DNA of 64,000 nt, taken from an uncultured delta proteobacterium (lineage in GTDB: Bacteria > Desulfobacterota > Desulfovibrionia > Desulfovibrionales > Desulfovibrionaceae). The position numbers and the translations under genes are program-made. Location of the stretch: assembly GCA_903843965.1 (NCBI GenBank), contig CAIMRY010000043.1:1-64000 (forward strand), given 5' to 3'. Below the pieces are notes generated by a model. That model was not told the origin of the DNA. It saw nothing but the letters and a program-made list of their open reading frames with translations, and ran no database searches. Position 1 is the first letter of the stretch; each line of letters opens with the position of its first letter. Of this stretch, positions 1 through 7,090 are shown piece by piece.

Positions 1-299
1 AATTCCTCTCGACGAGTCAAGGTCAATCTGGCATTTCTATGGATGTTCACTCGGTCCTCCCTCGGCAAATGAGTTCTCGCAAACCCAATTTGACCGATTC
101 GGGCCGAGTGAACAACCTCCTATAACTTCACAGCTAGCGGCGCATACATGCCAGTGCGTTGTGACGGGGTGGTGAAGGGGCGGTGACTATTTGGGCGGGG
201 TGGTGGTCATGGTCAGCGTGAGGAATGATGCATCCTTTTGCGTCTTTTCCCGTCTTCACTGCACATCACGCCGCTGCTGCGGCACAGGGAGGCGAGGAC
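1..299. other. Intergenic region upstream of arsM, with inverted repeats
   Basis: No convincing gene is visible. The first 140 bases are clearly less GC-rich than the rest of the window. A perfect 10-base inverted repeat, GTTCACTCGG at 45-54 and its complement at 104-113, interlocks with an imperfect one (GGTCAATCTGG at 21-31 and its near complement around 85-95). The arms cross rather than nest. They could be regulator sites or the edge of an old insertion. I see no clear sigma-70 promoter. Confidence 0.5.
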
Positions 300-1097
300 A
301 TGCACAGGAACAAGGACAGCGAAATCAGGGAAACGGTTCGCAGGAAATACTCGGAAACGGCGCTTGCCGGCACAGCCGGTTGCGGCTGCGGCGGCGGATG
401 CTGCAGCTCGCAGAAAGCGGTCACGTCCGAGGCCCTGGCCAAGTCGGTCGGCTACTCCGAGGACGACCTGCAAAACGTCCCCGAAGGGGCGAACATGGGC
501 CTTGGCTGTGGCAACCCCCAGGCCATCGCGGCGCTGAAGCCCGGCGAAGTGTTGGTGGATTTGGGCAGCGGCGGCGGCTTCGACTGCTTTCTGGCCGCGC
601 GGCAGGTGGGCGCGGCAGGGCGGGTCATTGGCGTGGACATGACGCCGGAGATGGTGGAAAAGGCCAGGAGGAACGCGGTCGCCGCCGGGGTTGCAAATGT
701 CACGTTCCGCCTGGGAGAGGTCGAGCATCTGCCCGTGGCCGATGCCGAGGCTGATGTCGTGCTGTCCAATTGCGTCATCAACCTGAGCACGGACAAGGTG
801 CAGGTCTTTCGCGAGGCTTTCCGGGTGCTGAAAAGTGGCGGCAGGCTGGCCATTGCAGACATCGTGGCCGTGGCGGACATTCCTGAGGACATCCGGGCGG
901 ACGTTTTGCTCCACGCCGAATGCGTGGCTGGCGCGGCACGGGTGGAGGCGCTGGAGGACATGATGCGCCAGGCCGGGTTTGCGCAAATTTCCATCCGCCT
1001 GAACTCCGGAAGCGCCCAAATGATGGACCAGATGTTTCCCGGTCTGGGCCTGGGCGGGGTCGTGGCCTCGGCAGCGATCGAGGCCATCAAGGCATAG
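300..1097 (+). CDS. arsM: Arsenite S-adenosylmethionine methyltransferase
   Basis: This enzyme would methylate trivalent arsenic in the cytoplasm using SAM, as a detoxification step. The 265-residue product has a glycine-rich SAM site (DLGSGGGFDCF, about 87-97) followed by the acidic GVDMTPEM motif. The three cysteines expected of ArsM are present: C70 in GLGCGNP, C158 in SNCVINLS and C208 in AECVAGA. A further cysteine cluster (GCGCGGGCC, 27-35) precedes the fold and may bind metal. I chose the ATG at 300 because GGAGGCGAGG sits just upstream; an in-frame extension to 225 has no such site. A sigma factor gene follows 11 bases later, so the two are probably co-transcribed. No arsR is visible in the window. 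Assignment is from motifs and is fairly secure. Confidence 0.88.
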   Translation: MHRNKDSEIRETVRRKYSETALAGTAGCGCGGGCCSSQKAVTSEALAKSVGYSEDDLQNVPEGANMGLGCGNPQAIAALKPGEVLVDLGSGGGFDCFLAARQVGAAGRVIGVDMTPEMVEKARRNAVAAGVANVTFRLGEVEHLPVADAEADVVLSNCVINLSTDKVQVFREAFRVLKSGGRLAIADIVAVADIPEDIRADVLLHAECVAGAARVEALEDMMRQAGFAQISIRLNSGSAQMMDQMFPGLGLGGVVASAAIEAIKA

Positions 1098-1108
1098 GGG
1101 CGAAGCGC

Positions 1109-1693
1109 ATGATGCAGACTCTGGAAGCGGTCTGGCAGGAGCACCGGGGCGAGCTCAAGTCCTTCATCCTGAAGCGGGTACGCGGGGCAGCCGACGCCGA
1201 GGACATCCTCCACGAGGTGTTTCTCAAGATGCATGCGGGCCTGGGCTCCGTCAAGCGGGTGGACCATTTGCGGGCCTGGCTGTTCACCGTGGCGCGTAAT
1301 GCGGTGGCCGACCATTTCCGCGGCAGGCGGCCCACACAGGAGCTTCCAGAGGACCTGGACGACCACGGACAGGAGGAGATCGGCGGCCAGATGGAGGATG
1401 TGGGCACCTGCCTGAGGCCCATGATCGACGCCTTGCCGGAGAAGATCCGTACGGCGCTGGTTCTGGCCGACCTGGAAGGCCTGAAGCAACGGGAGGTGGC
1501 GCAGCGCCTGGGCATATCCCTTGCTGCGGTCAAGTCCAGGGTCCTGCGTGGACGCCTCCTGGTCCGGCGGATGATCGAGGACTGCTGCCATCTGGAGCTG
1601 GACGCCAGGGGAAGCATCATGGACTACACTGTCAAGCCCAAGGGCTGCCCGCACTGCGGCCCGGGAACGGAGCTGCGCAGGCTCCCGAAATAG
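1109..1693 (+). CDS. ECF-type RNA polymerase sigma factor, SigZ-like
   Basis: A 194-residue group 4 sigma factor that would redirect RNA polymerase to a small gene set. Region 2 is seen around 15-75 (DAEDILHEVFLKM, then LRAWLFTVARN) and region 4 around 110-160 (LPEKIRTALVLADLEGLKQREVAQRLGISLAAVKSRV). No region 3 lies between, as is usual for ECF factors. The C-terminus carries two cysteine pairs, DCCHLEL and CPHCG, after the HTH. I recall similar tails in SigZ-type factors and infer that they may sense metal or redox state. It starts 11 bases after arsM with an ATG-ATG pair. No anti-sigma gene is adjacent, which makes self-sensing through the cysteine tail more attractive. A bidirectional terminator follows. 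Confidence 0.82.
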   Translation: MMQTLEAVWQEHRGELKSFILKRVRGAADAEDILHEVFLKMHAGLGSVKRVDHLRAWLFTVARNAVADHFRGRRPTQELPEDLDDHGQEEIGGQMEDVGTCLRPMIDALPEKIRTALVLADLEGLKQREVAQRLGISLAAVKSRVLRGRLLVRRMIEDCCHLELDARGSIMDYTVKPKGCPHCGPGTELRRLPK

Positions 1694-1725
1694 CAAAGGC
1701 CCCGTCAGTTGGCGGGGCCTTTTGC
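1693..1725. terminator. Bidirectional intrinsic terminator between sigma factor and acyl-CoA ligase genes
   Basis: A stem of AAAGGCCCCG with CGGGGCCTTTT around an 8-base loop. The run of A on one side and T on the other lets it work for both convergent genes. Confidence 0.85.
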
Positions 1726-1742
1726 GTTAGCAATGTCTGGCT

Positions 1743-3470
1743 TCAGCCCTCGCTGCTCGTGTCGTCCACCACCGGCGGCACGCCGCAGGCCTTGGCGCGT
1801 TCGTTCTCCTCGGCGCGCAGGGCGCGGCGCAGCACCTTGCCCACAATGGTCTTGGGCAGGCTCTCGCGGAACTCCACGTGCCGGGGCACCTTGTACCCGG
1901 CCAGCTTCTGGCGGCAGAAGGCGATGACCTCGGCCCTGGACAGGCTCTGGCCCTCTTTGGGCACCACAAAGGCCTTGACCACCTCGCCGCGCGCGTCGCA
2001 GGGCACGCCAACGGCCACGGCCTCCTGGATCTTGGGGTGCTGGTGCAGCACCTCGTCGATTTCGCGCGGGTAGATGTTGTACCCGGCGCTGATGATCAGG
2101 TCCTTTTTGCGGTCCACGATGAAGAAGTAGCCGTCCTCGTCCATGTAGCCGATGTCGCCGGTGTAGAGCCAGCCATTGCGCAGCACGTCGGCGGTCTCGT
2201 CGGCCCGGTTGAAATACCCGGCCATGACCTGCGGGCCGCGCACGACCAGCTCGCCCAGCTTGCCCGGCGGCAGGGGCGGGCCGCCCAGGTCCTGGTCCAC
2301 GATCTTGGCGTCGGTGCCGGGCACGGGCAGACCGATGGAGCCGTGCTTGGCCACGCCGTCCAGGGGGTTGATGTGCGTCACCGGGCTGGCCTCGGTCAGG
2401 CCATAGCCCTCGCAGATGCGCGCGCCCGTGGTCCGCTTGAACTGCTCGAACCACTCCAGGGGCATGGGCGCGGAGCCGGACACGCAGTACTTGATGGAGG
2501 ACAGGTCGTAGGCGGCGATGTTTTTCTGCTGCAACAGCGAAATGTACACCGAGGGCGCGCCGGGAAAGGCCGTGGGTTTGTGCTTGTGGATGGCCTTCAA
2601 AAGGTCGCCGGGGACGAAGCGCGGGAACAGAATCTGCGTGGCGCCCTTGGCCGTGGCCAGGTTCAGGCACACGGTGAGGCCGTAGATGTGGAAAAAGGGC
2701 AGCACGCCGAGAAAGATCTGGTGCCCCTCGGACAAGCCCGGCAGCATGGCCACGCACTGGCAGGCGTTGGCGTAGAGGTTGGCGTGGGTGACCATGCAGC
2801 CCTTGGCCAGGCCCGTGGTGCCGCCGGTGTACTGCAAAAGCGCCAGGTCCTTTTCCGGGATGAGCTTGTCCGTGGTGTAGCCCACAAAGCCGCGCGTCAG
2901 GGTGCTCCAGGGCAGCACCTTGGGGTCGCCTGCGGGCAGGGCGGGGATCTTGCCCTCGCGCCAGCAGCGCAGGCGGTACAGCAGCCCCAGGGGGAAGCGC
3001 AGGCCGTCGCTGATGCTGGTGACGAAGTACTTTTCGATGGGCAGCTGGCTGCGCAGGGGCGCTATCTTGGACCAGAGCAGGTCGAGCACGATCAGAAAGC
3101 GCGCGCCGGAGTCCTGGAACTGGTGGATGATCTCGGTCTCCATGTACAGCGGGTTGGTGAAGACCACGGTGCCGCCCGCGCGCAGCACGCCCCAGTAGGC
3201 GATCACTGCCTGGGGGGTGTTCGGCAGCATCACGGCCACACGGTCCCCGCGCTTCAGGCCCTGGCGGCGCAGGTTGGCGGCCAGCACGCCGGAAAGGTGG
3301 TTCAGCCGGGCGTAGGTGATGCTTAAATTCTGGAAGATCAAGGCCGGCCTGTCGGGCCAGCGCTTGGCGGCCTCCTGGAGCAGGGAGTGCATGGGCCGTG
3401 GGACAGGGGCGCAGCTGTGCGGCACCTCCGGGTCGTAGTGGGCAAGCCAGGGGCGTTGTATGTCGGGCAT
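1743..3470 (-). CDS. Long-chain fatty acid-CoA ligase (AMP-forming)
   Basis: This enzyme would activate fatty acids to acyl-CoA through an acyl-adenylate. The 575-residue protein has the P-loop-like YTGGTTGLAKG at 214-224, the GYGLTEASP motif near 355, the YTGDIGYMDEDGYFFIVDRKKD hinge region split around 440-465, and the C-terminal lysine in KTIVGKVLRR. Length fits FadD-type ligases. The ATG at 3470 is preceded by an AGAGG site. The gene is monocistronic, facing the sigma factor across a shared terminator. Substrate chain length cannot be read from sequence. Medium- or long-chain substrates are likely because of the FadD-like architecture. Confidence 0.88.
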   Translation of the reverse strand: MPDIQRPWLAHYDPEVPHSCAPVPRPMHSLLQEAAKRWPDRPALIFQNLSITYARLNHLSGVLAANLRRQGLKRGDRVAVMLPNTPQAVIAYWGVLRAGGTVVFTNPLYMETEIIHQFQDSGARFLIVLDLLWSKIAPLRSQLPIEKYFVTSISDGLRFPLGLLYRLRCWREGKIPALPAGDPKVLPWSTLTRGFVGYTTDKLIPEKDLALLQYTGGTTGLAKGCMVTHANLYANACQCVAMLPGLSEGHQIFLGVLPFFHIYGLTVCLNLATAKGATQILFPRFVPGDLLKAIHKHKPTAFPGAPSVYISLLQQKNIAAYDLSSIKYCVSGSAPMPLEWFEQFKRTTGARICEGYGLTEASPVTHINPLDGVAKHGSIGLPVPGTDAKIVDQDLGGPPLPPGKLGELVVRGPQVMAGYFNRADETADVLRNGWLYTGDIGYMDEDGYFFIVDRKKDLIISAGYNIYPREIDEVLHQHPKIQEAVAVGVPCDARGEVVKAFVVPKEGQSLSRAEVIAFCRQKLAGYKVPRHVEFRESLPKTIVGKVLRRALRAEENERAKACGVPPVVDDTSSEG

Positions 3471-3908
3471 GAGCCAACCTCTTCAAGGGGAAATGCGTAG
3501 GCGCCTTGAGGCACTGCATGAGTATAGGTGTCGGGCTGTTTCGAGGCAAGGGGAAATCCCGAACTGGGCCGGCGCCCTTGAAGGCGGGGCAGGGCCCGGC
3601 GACGCGGCCGGATCTTTCATTGCACCCATGAATGATCCAGAGGAAAAATGTATGTATTTGTCGCGCTGCTCCAAAGCCGCGCCCAGCCGCCGGGTTGTTG
3701 ACAATCCTTGCCTGCTGGGGCTAAAAGACTGAGAGTGACAGGCACGGGCCCAGGCTTAAAATCATTGACCAAGCGAATGATTCGCGTATGATTGGCCCAA
3801 GGATTGCATTTTAACTGTCGCAGGCCCAGGTCGGCAGACACTGCTGCCCCCCGCCTGCCCGCACAGGGCTCAAATCATCGCACCGCACCAACCACTGGGT
3901 GAACGAAC
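3471..3908. other. Intergenic region with divergent control sequences
   Basis: I see no credible gene here; the short open frames lack codon structure and ribosome sites. The right half is less GC-rich and holds the promoter and palindrome described separately at 3765-3792. The left part would contain the promoter of the acyl-CoA ligase, which I could not pinpoint. Confidence 0.5.
3765..3792 (+). promoter_or_regulatory. Sigma-70 promoter with a palindromic operator in the spacer
   Basis: TTGACC at 3765-3770 is followed after 16 bases by TATGAT at 3787-3792, close to consensus. The spacer contains a perfect palindrome, GCGAAT-G-ATTCGC (3773-3785), where a dimeric repressor would block polymerase. 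It drives the regulator-neuB pair with a leader of about 110 bases. Confidence 0.65.
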
Positions 3909-4523
3909 ATGCTGCTCGCCGACGGAAAATACATCAAGCCAAGCAAGGAAACCAGGGTGCTCGCCATCCTGAACTCCCTGTCCCAGGACTCCGCCCTGTC
4001 CCAGATCGAGCTGGGCAAGCGGCTCAAGCTCAGCGGGGCCATGGTCAACCAGTACCTGCGCCTGCTGCAGGAGCAGAACCTCATCGAATACCGCCCGGTG
4101 AACGGCAAAAGCTACCGCTACGTGCTCACCAGCGGCGGGGAGAAAAGCCGCAGGCAGATGTTCTCCGACTACTCCAGCGAGACCATCCGCCTGTACACCA
4201 ACATCAAGGATTTCATCCTCTCCAAGTTGCGCAGCCTGGAGCGGCGCGGGCGCAAGAAGATCGCCCTGTTCGGGGCCTCGGAAACGTGCGAGGTGGTGCT
4301 CTCGGCCCTGCGCGACACCGCCTTCATGGTCGTGGCCGTGGTCGACACCGACACCGAGAAGCATGGCGCGATCTTCCACGGCTACGTCGTCTCCTCCCCC
4401 ATGGTGCTGGAGCATGTGGACTGCCAGTCGGTGGTCATCACCTCCTTTGGCCGCCAGGACGAAATCTATCAGCAACTGCAGCCCGTGGCGCTGAAGCGCG
4501 GGCTCGAAATCGTGAGGCTGTGA
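3909..4523 (+). CDS. Winged-helix regulator with C-terminal Rossmann-like sensor domain
   Basis: A 204-residue probable transcription regulator. Residues about 10-75 form a MarR/ArsR-like winged helix (SQIELGKRLKLSGAMVNQYLRLLQEQNLIEYR). Residues about 115-204 look like a small Rossmann-type fold (KKIALFGASETCEVVLSAL, then VVAVVDTDTEKHGAIFHGY and SVVITSFGRQDEIYQQL). This part resembles the nucleotide-binding half of sugar acyltransferases or of redox/nucleotide-sensing regulators. The gene ends 2 bases before neuB, so the pair is translationally close and probably one operon. I infer that it senses a sugar-nucleotide or a related metabolite and represses its own promoter through the palindrome at 3773-3785. 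I do not recognise a named family. Confidence 0.7.
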   Translation: MLLADGKYIKPSKETRVLAILNSLSQDSALSQIELGKRLKLSGAMVNQYLRLLQEQNLIEYRPVNGKSYRYVLTSGGEKSRRQMFSDYSSETIRLYTNIKDFILSKLRSLERRGRKKIALFGASETCEVVLSALRDTAFMVVAVVDTDTEKHGAIFHGYVVSSPMVLEHVDCQSVVITSFGRQDEIYQQLQPVALKRGLEIVRL

Positions 4524-4525
4524 GC

Positions 4526-5620
4526 ATGGCGAACTCTTTCTACATCACCACCCGCTCCGGCCTGCGCATCGGCCAGGGTCAAAGCTGCTTCATCGTGGCC
4601 GAGGTGGGCAACAACCACCAGGGCGACATGGGCCTTGCCCGGCGCATGGTCGAGGAAGCCGCCAAGGCCGGGGTCCAGGCCGTGAAGTTCCAGAAGCGGC
4701 ACCTGGAGTCCCTGCTCACCCGCAGCGGCCGCGAGGCCCCCTATTGCGGTGCCAACAGCTTCGGCCCGACCTACGGCGCGCACCGCCTGGCCCTGGAGCT
4801 CGACGTGGCGCAGATGGGCGAGCTGAAAGCCCAGGCCGAATCGCTCGGCCTGGTCTTCTTCGCCTCGGCCTGGGACGAGGTCAGCCTGGACGAGATGCTG
4901 GGCCTTGGCGTGGAGCTTCTGAAGGTCTGCTCCGCCGACCTGGTCAACGTGCCGCTGATGCGCCGCGTGGCCGCCACCCGCCTGCCGGTGATCCTGTCCA
5001 CGGGCATGAGCAGCCTGGAGGAGATCGACGCCGCAGTGGCGCTCATCCGCTCCTACCACAACCAGCTGGTGCTGCTGCACTGCAACAGCTCCTATCCCTG
5101 CCTGGAGGAACAGATCGGCCTGCCGGTGATGGACACCCTGCGCGAGCGCTACGGCCTGCCTGTGGGCTATTCCGGGCACGAGCGCGGCCTGGCCCCCAGC
5201 GTGGCCTCCGTGGCCCTGGGCGCCTGCGTGGTCGAGCGCCACTTCACCCTGGACAAGAACCAGACCGGCACGGACCACCAGGCCTCGCTGGAGCCCGCCG
5301 AGCTGGCGCTTCTGGTGCGCATGGTGCGCGAGGTGGAAGAGTCCATGCTCCAGAAGGGCAAGAAGGTCTTTCCCGAGGAGCTGGCCGCAGCCAAGAAATT
5401 GCGCAAGTGCCTTGTGTTCTCGCGTGACCTGCCAGCCGGGCATGTGCTAACCTCAGCTGATCTGACCACGCGCAGCCCGCTGGACGGCATCTCTCCGGTG
5501 CACTGGGACGAGGTGCTGGGCGCGGTGCTCCTGCGCAGCGTGAAGCACGAGGAGCCCCTGCAGTGGGAGACCTTGAGCGTGCATGGCGCGGGCGTCCAGG
5601 CGGTGTCCTCGTCGACCTGA
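4526..5620 (+). CDS. neuB: N-acetylneuraminate synthase family protein (NeuB-like)
   Basis: This would condense phosphoenolpyruvate with an N-acetylated hexose to make a nonulosonic acid such as sialic, legionaminic or pseudaminic acid. The 364-residue protein starts with FIVAEVGNNHQGDMGLARRM, then KFQKR, the TIM-barrel signature STGMSSLEEI, HCNSSYPC, VGYSGHERG and ERHFTLDKNQTGTDHQ. The C-terminal 60-70 residues (LPAGHVLTSADLTTRSPLDGI) form the antifreeze-like SAF domain, so architecture is complete. ATG at 4526 follows the stop of the regulator by 2 bases. No neuA or neuC partner lies here, so the pathway is completed elsewhere, perhaps for glycan or flagellin decoration. The exact sugar cannot be told from sequence. 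Confidence 0.88.
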   Translation: MANSFYITTRSGLRIGQGQSCFIVAEVGNNHQGDMGLARRMVEEAAKAGVQAVKFQKRHLESLLTRSGREAPYCGANSFGPTYGAHRLALELDVAQMGELKAQAESLGLVFFASAWDEVSLDEMLGLGVELLKVCSADLVNVPLMRRVAATRLPVILSTGMSSLEEIDAAVALIRSYHNQLVLLHCNSSYPCLEEQIGLPVMDTLRERYGLPVGYSGHERGLAPSVASVALGACVVERHFTLDKNQTGTDHQASLEPAELALLVRMVREVEESMLQKGKKVFPEELAAAKKLRKCLVFSRDLPAGHVLTSADLTTRSPLDGISPVHWDEVLGAVLLRSVKHEEPLQWETLSVHGAGVQAVSSST

Positions 5621-5701
5621 GGCCTGCCCGCCAAGGGCGCAGGAGCGCGGGCACAGGCAATCGGGCCGGGCAAGCGCATCACATCCAGGGAGCGACCCGA
5701 C

Positions 5702-6667
5702 ATGAACCAGACGAGCATTCTCCTTGAGAGCGGCACCAACGAGCTGGAAATCATCGAGATGTTCCTGCTCGAACCCGGAGCGGGCGGCGAGCCCGAGCCG
5801 CAGTATTTCGGCGTCAACGTGGCCAAGGTGCTGGAGATCATCGAGGCCCCGGCCCAACTGGAGCCCTCGCCCTCGGCCACGCACAAGAGTTTTCTCGGGG
5901 TCATCCCCCTGCGCGACATGGTCCTGCCCGTGGTCGACCTCTCCATCTGGCTCGACGTGCCCCGTGTGCCCACCCGCCACGAAACCGTCATCGTCACCGA
6001 GTTCAACGGCGTGAAGTCCGGCTTCCTGGTCTCCGGGGTGACCATGATCCACCGCGTGGGCTGGGCCGATGTGGAGCCTCCCAGCCGCATGCTGGCCAAC
6101 CTGCCCGGCAACTGCATCACCGGCACCGTGCGCCTGGGCGACCACTTCGCGCTCTTGCTCGACCTGGAGCGCGCCCTGGTGGAGCTGGGCGCGGTGAACG
6201 TGGAGCTGCCCGACCACGCCGTGGAGAAAGACCCTGTGCGGCCCCTGAACATCATGCTGGTCGATGACTCTACCTCGGTGCGCTTCCTGCTCAAACGCAA
6301 TTTCGAGACCGCCGGGTTCGAGGTCCAGGCCCTGGGCAACGGCGAGGAGGCCTGGAACCAGCTGCTGGAGCTGAAGGCCGAGGCCGCGCGTCAGAAAAAG
6401 TCCATCACCGCCATGCTCGACGCCGTGATTTCCGACGTGGAGATGCCGCGCATGGACGGCTACACGCTCACCCGCAACATCAAGGCCGACGCCGAGCTTT
6501 CGCGCCTGCCCGTGGTGCTCTTCTCCTCGCTCATCTCGCCCTCGCAGCTGCACAAGGGCCAGAGCGTGGGTGCGGATGTCCAGGTGACCAAGCCGGAGTT
6601 CGGCGGGCTCACGGTCCAGGTGCGCAAGCTCATCGAGACGCGCCGCGCGGCCAATTCCAAACGATGA
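5702..6667 (+). CDS. cheV: Chemotaxis protein CheV
   Basis: A CheW-receiver fusion of 321 residues that couples chemoreceptors to CheA and can be tuned by phosphorylation. Residues about 25-170 form the CheW domain (FGVNVAKVLEIIE, IPLRDMVLPVVDL, GSV-type contacts replaced by VRLGDHFALLLDLE). Residues about 183-312 are a receiver domain with the acidic pair D188-D189, phospho-acceptor D245 in VISDVEMPRMDG, and a lysine in QVTKPEF. Length matches CheV. It stands alone between neuB and the ilv leader. It probably serves the receptors encoded elsewhere in the window at 31.9 and 51.5 kb. Confidence 0.92.
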   Translation: MNQTSILLESGTNELEIIEMFLLEPGAGGEPEPQYFGVNVAKVLEIIEAPAQLEPSPSATHKSFLGVIPLRDMVLPVVDLSIWLDVPRVPTRHETVIVTEFNGVKSGFLVSGVTMIHRVGWADVEPPSRMLANLPGNCITGTVRLGDHFALLLDLERALVELGAVNVELPDHAVEKDPVRPLNIMLVDDSTSVRFLLKRNFETAGFEVQALGNGEEAWNQLLELKAEAARQKKSITAMLDAVISDVEMPRMDGYTLTRNIKADAELSRLPVVLFSSLISPSQLHKGQSVGADVQVTKPEFGGLTVQVRKLIETRRAANSKR

Positions 6668-6711
6668 CCGAAGCCTTGACCGGGCCAATGACCGGGGCAA
6701 TAACCGGGCGA
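6664..6711 (+). repeat. Four 12-bp tandem units after cheV
   Basis: Four imperfect copies of a 12-base unit, ATGACCGGGGCA-like, begin in the last codon region of cheV and continue into the gap. They belong to the family of short arrays seen throughout this window. Confidence 0.7.
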
Positions 6712-6767
6712 TGACAAGGCAATGACCAAACGAACACCCGCCGCAGAATTTTTCCCGGCCAGGGGGC

Positions 6768-6796
6768 TTGACGGACCCCGGCCCCCGGCGTTACCC
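6768..6796 (+). promoter_or_regulatory. Possible promoter of the ilvBN leader
   Basis: TTGACG at 6768-6773 is followed after 17 bases by TTACCC at 6791-6796. The -10 box is weak. The position, about 55 bases before the leader peptide, is right for an attenuated operon. Confidence 0.35.
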
Positions 6797-6852
6797 AGAG
6801 ATCAGCAACACAATCGCGACCCATACAGTCGCAAACATTGATGGAAGACCCC

Positions 6853-6957
6853 ATGATCCGTAGCGCCGCATCCACCCTCAGCCTAACCCCGATCCACAGC
6901 GCCGACGCCACTCGCGTCGTCGTCGTAGTAGGCAGCGTAGGCATTCGCGCGACGTAG
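6853..6957 (+). CDS. ivbL: ilvBN leader peptide (attenuator)
   Basis: A 34-residue leader peptide whose translation would set transcription of ilvBN. It carries five consecutive valine codons (GTC GTC GTC GTA GTA, residues 22-26), another valine at 29, plus leucine and isoleucine codons. Several codons (CTA, GTA) are rare in this GC-rich genome, which increases sensitivity to charged tRNA. GGAAGA sits 6 bases upstream of the chosen ATG; an in-frame ATG at 6841 is possible but poorly placed. The local motif RVVVVVG is, from memory, identical to that in the Escherichia coli IvbL peptide. A terminator hairpin starts 32 bases after the stop. When branched-chain aminoacyl-tRNA is scarce the ribosome would stall at the valines and prevent termination. 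Confidence 0.85.
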   Translation: MIRSAASTLSLTPIHSADATRVVVVVGSVGIRAT

Positions 6958-6989
6958 CGGGCAGGTCATCAGTCCTTTTTAGGCAACCC

Positions 6990-7021
6990 AAACCCCCGTC
7001 GGCGCGCGCTGGCGGGGGTTT
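6990..7021 (+). terminator. Attenuator terminator of ilvBN
   Basis: AAACCCCCG (6990-6998) pairs with CGGGGGTTT (7013-7021) around a GC-rich loop, followed by CGCGTTT. It lies between the leader peptide stop at 6957 and the ilvB ribosome site, the expected place for an attenuator. Confidence 0.8.
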
Positions 7022-7090
7022 CGCGTTTCCTGGGGGGGAGGCGGGCGGGGCCGCACCAGCAGCGCACGGGGCACCTGAAGGAGGTGTCTC

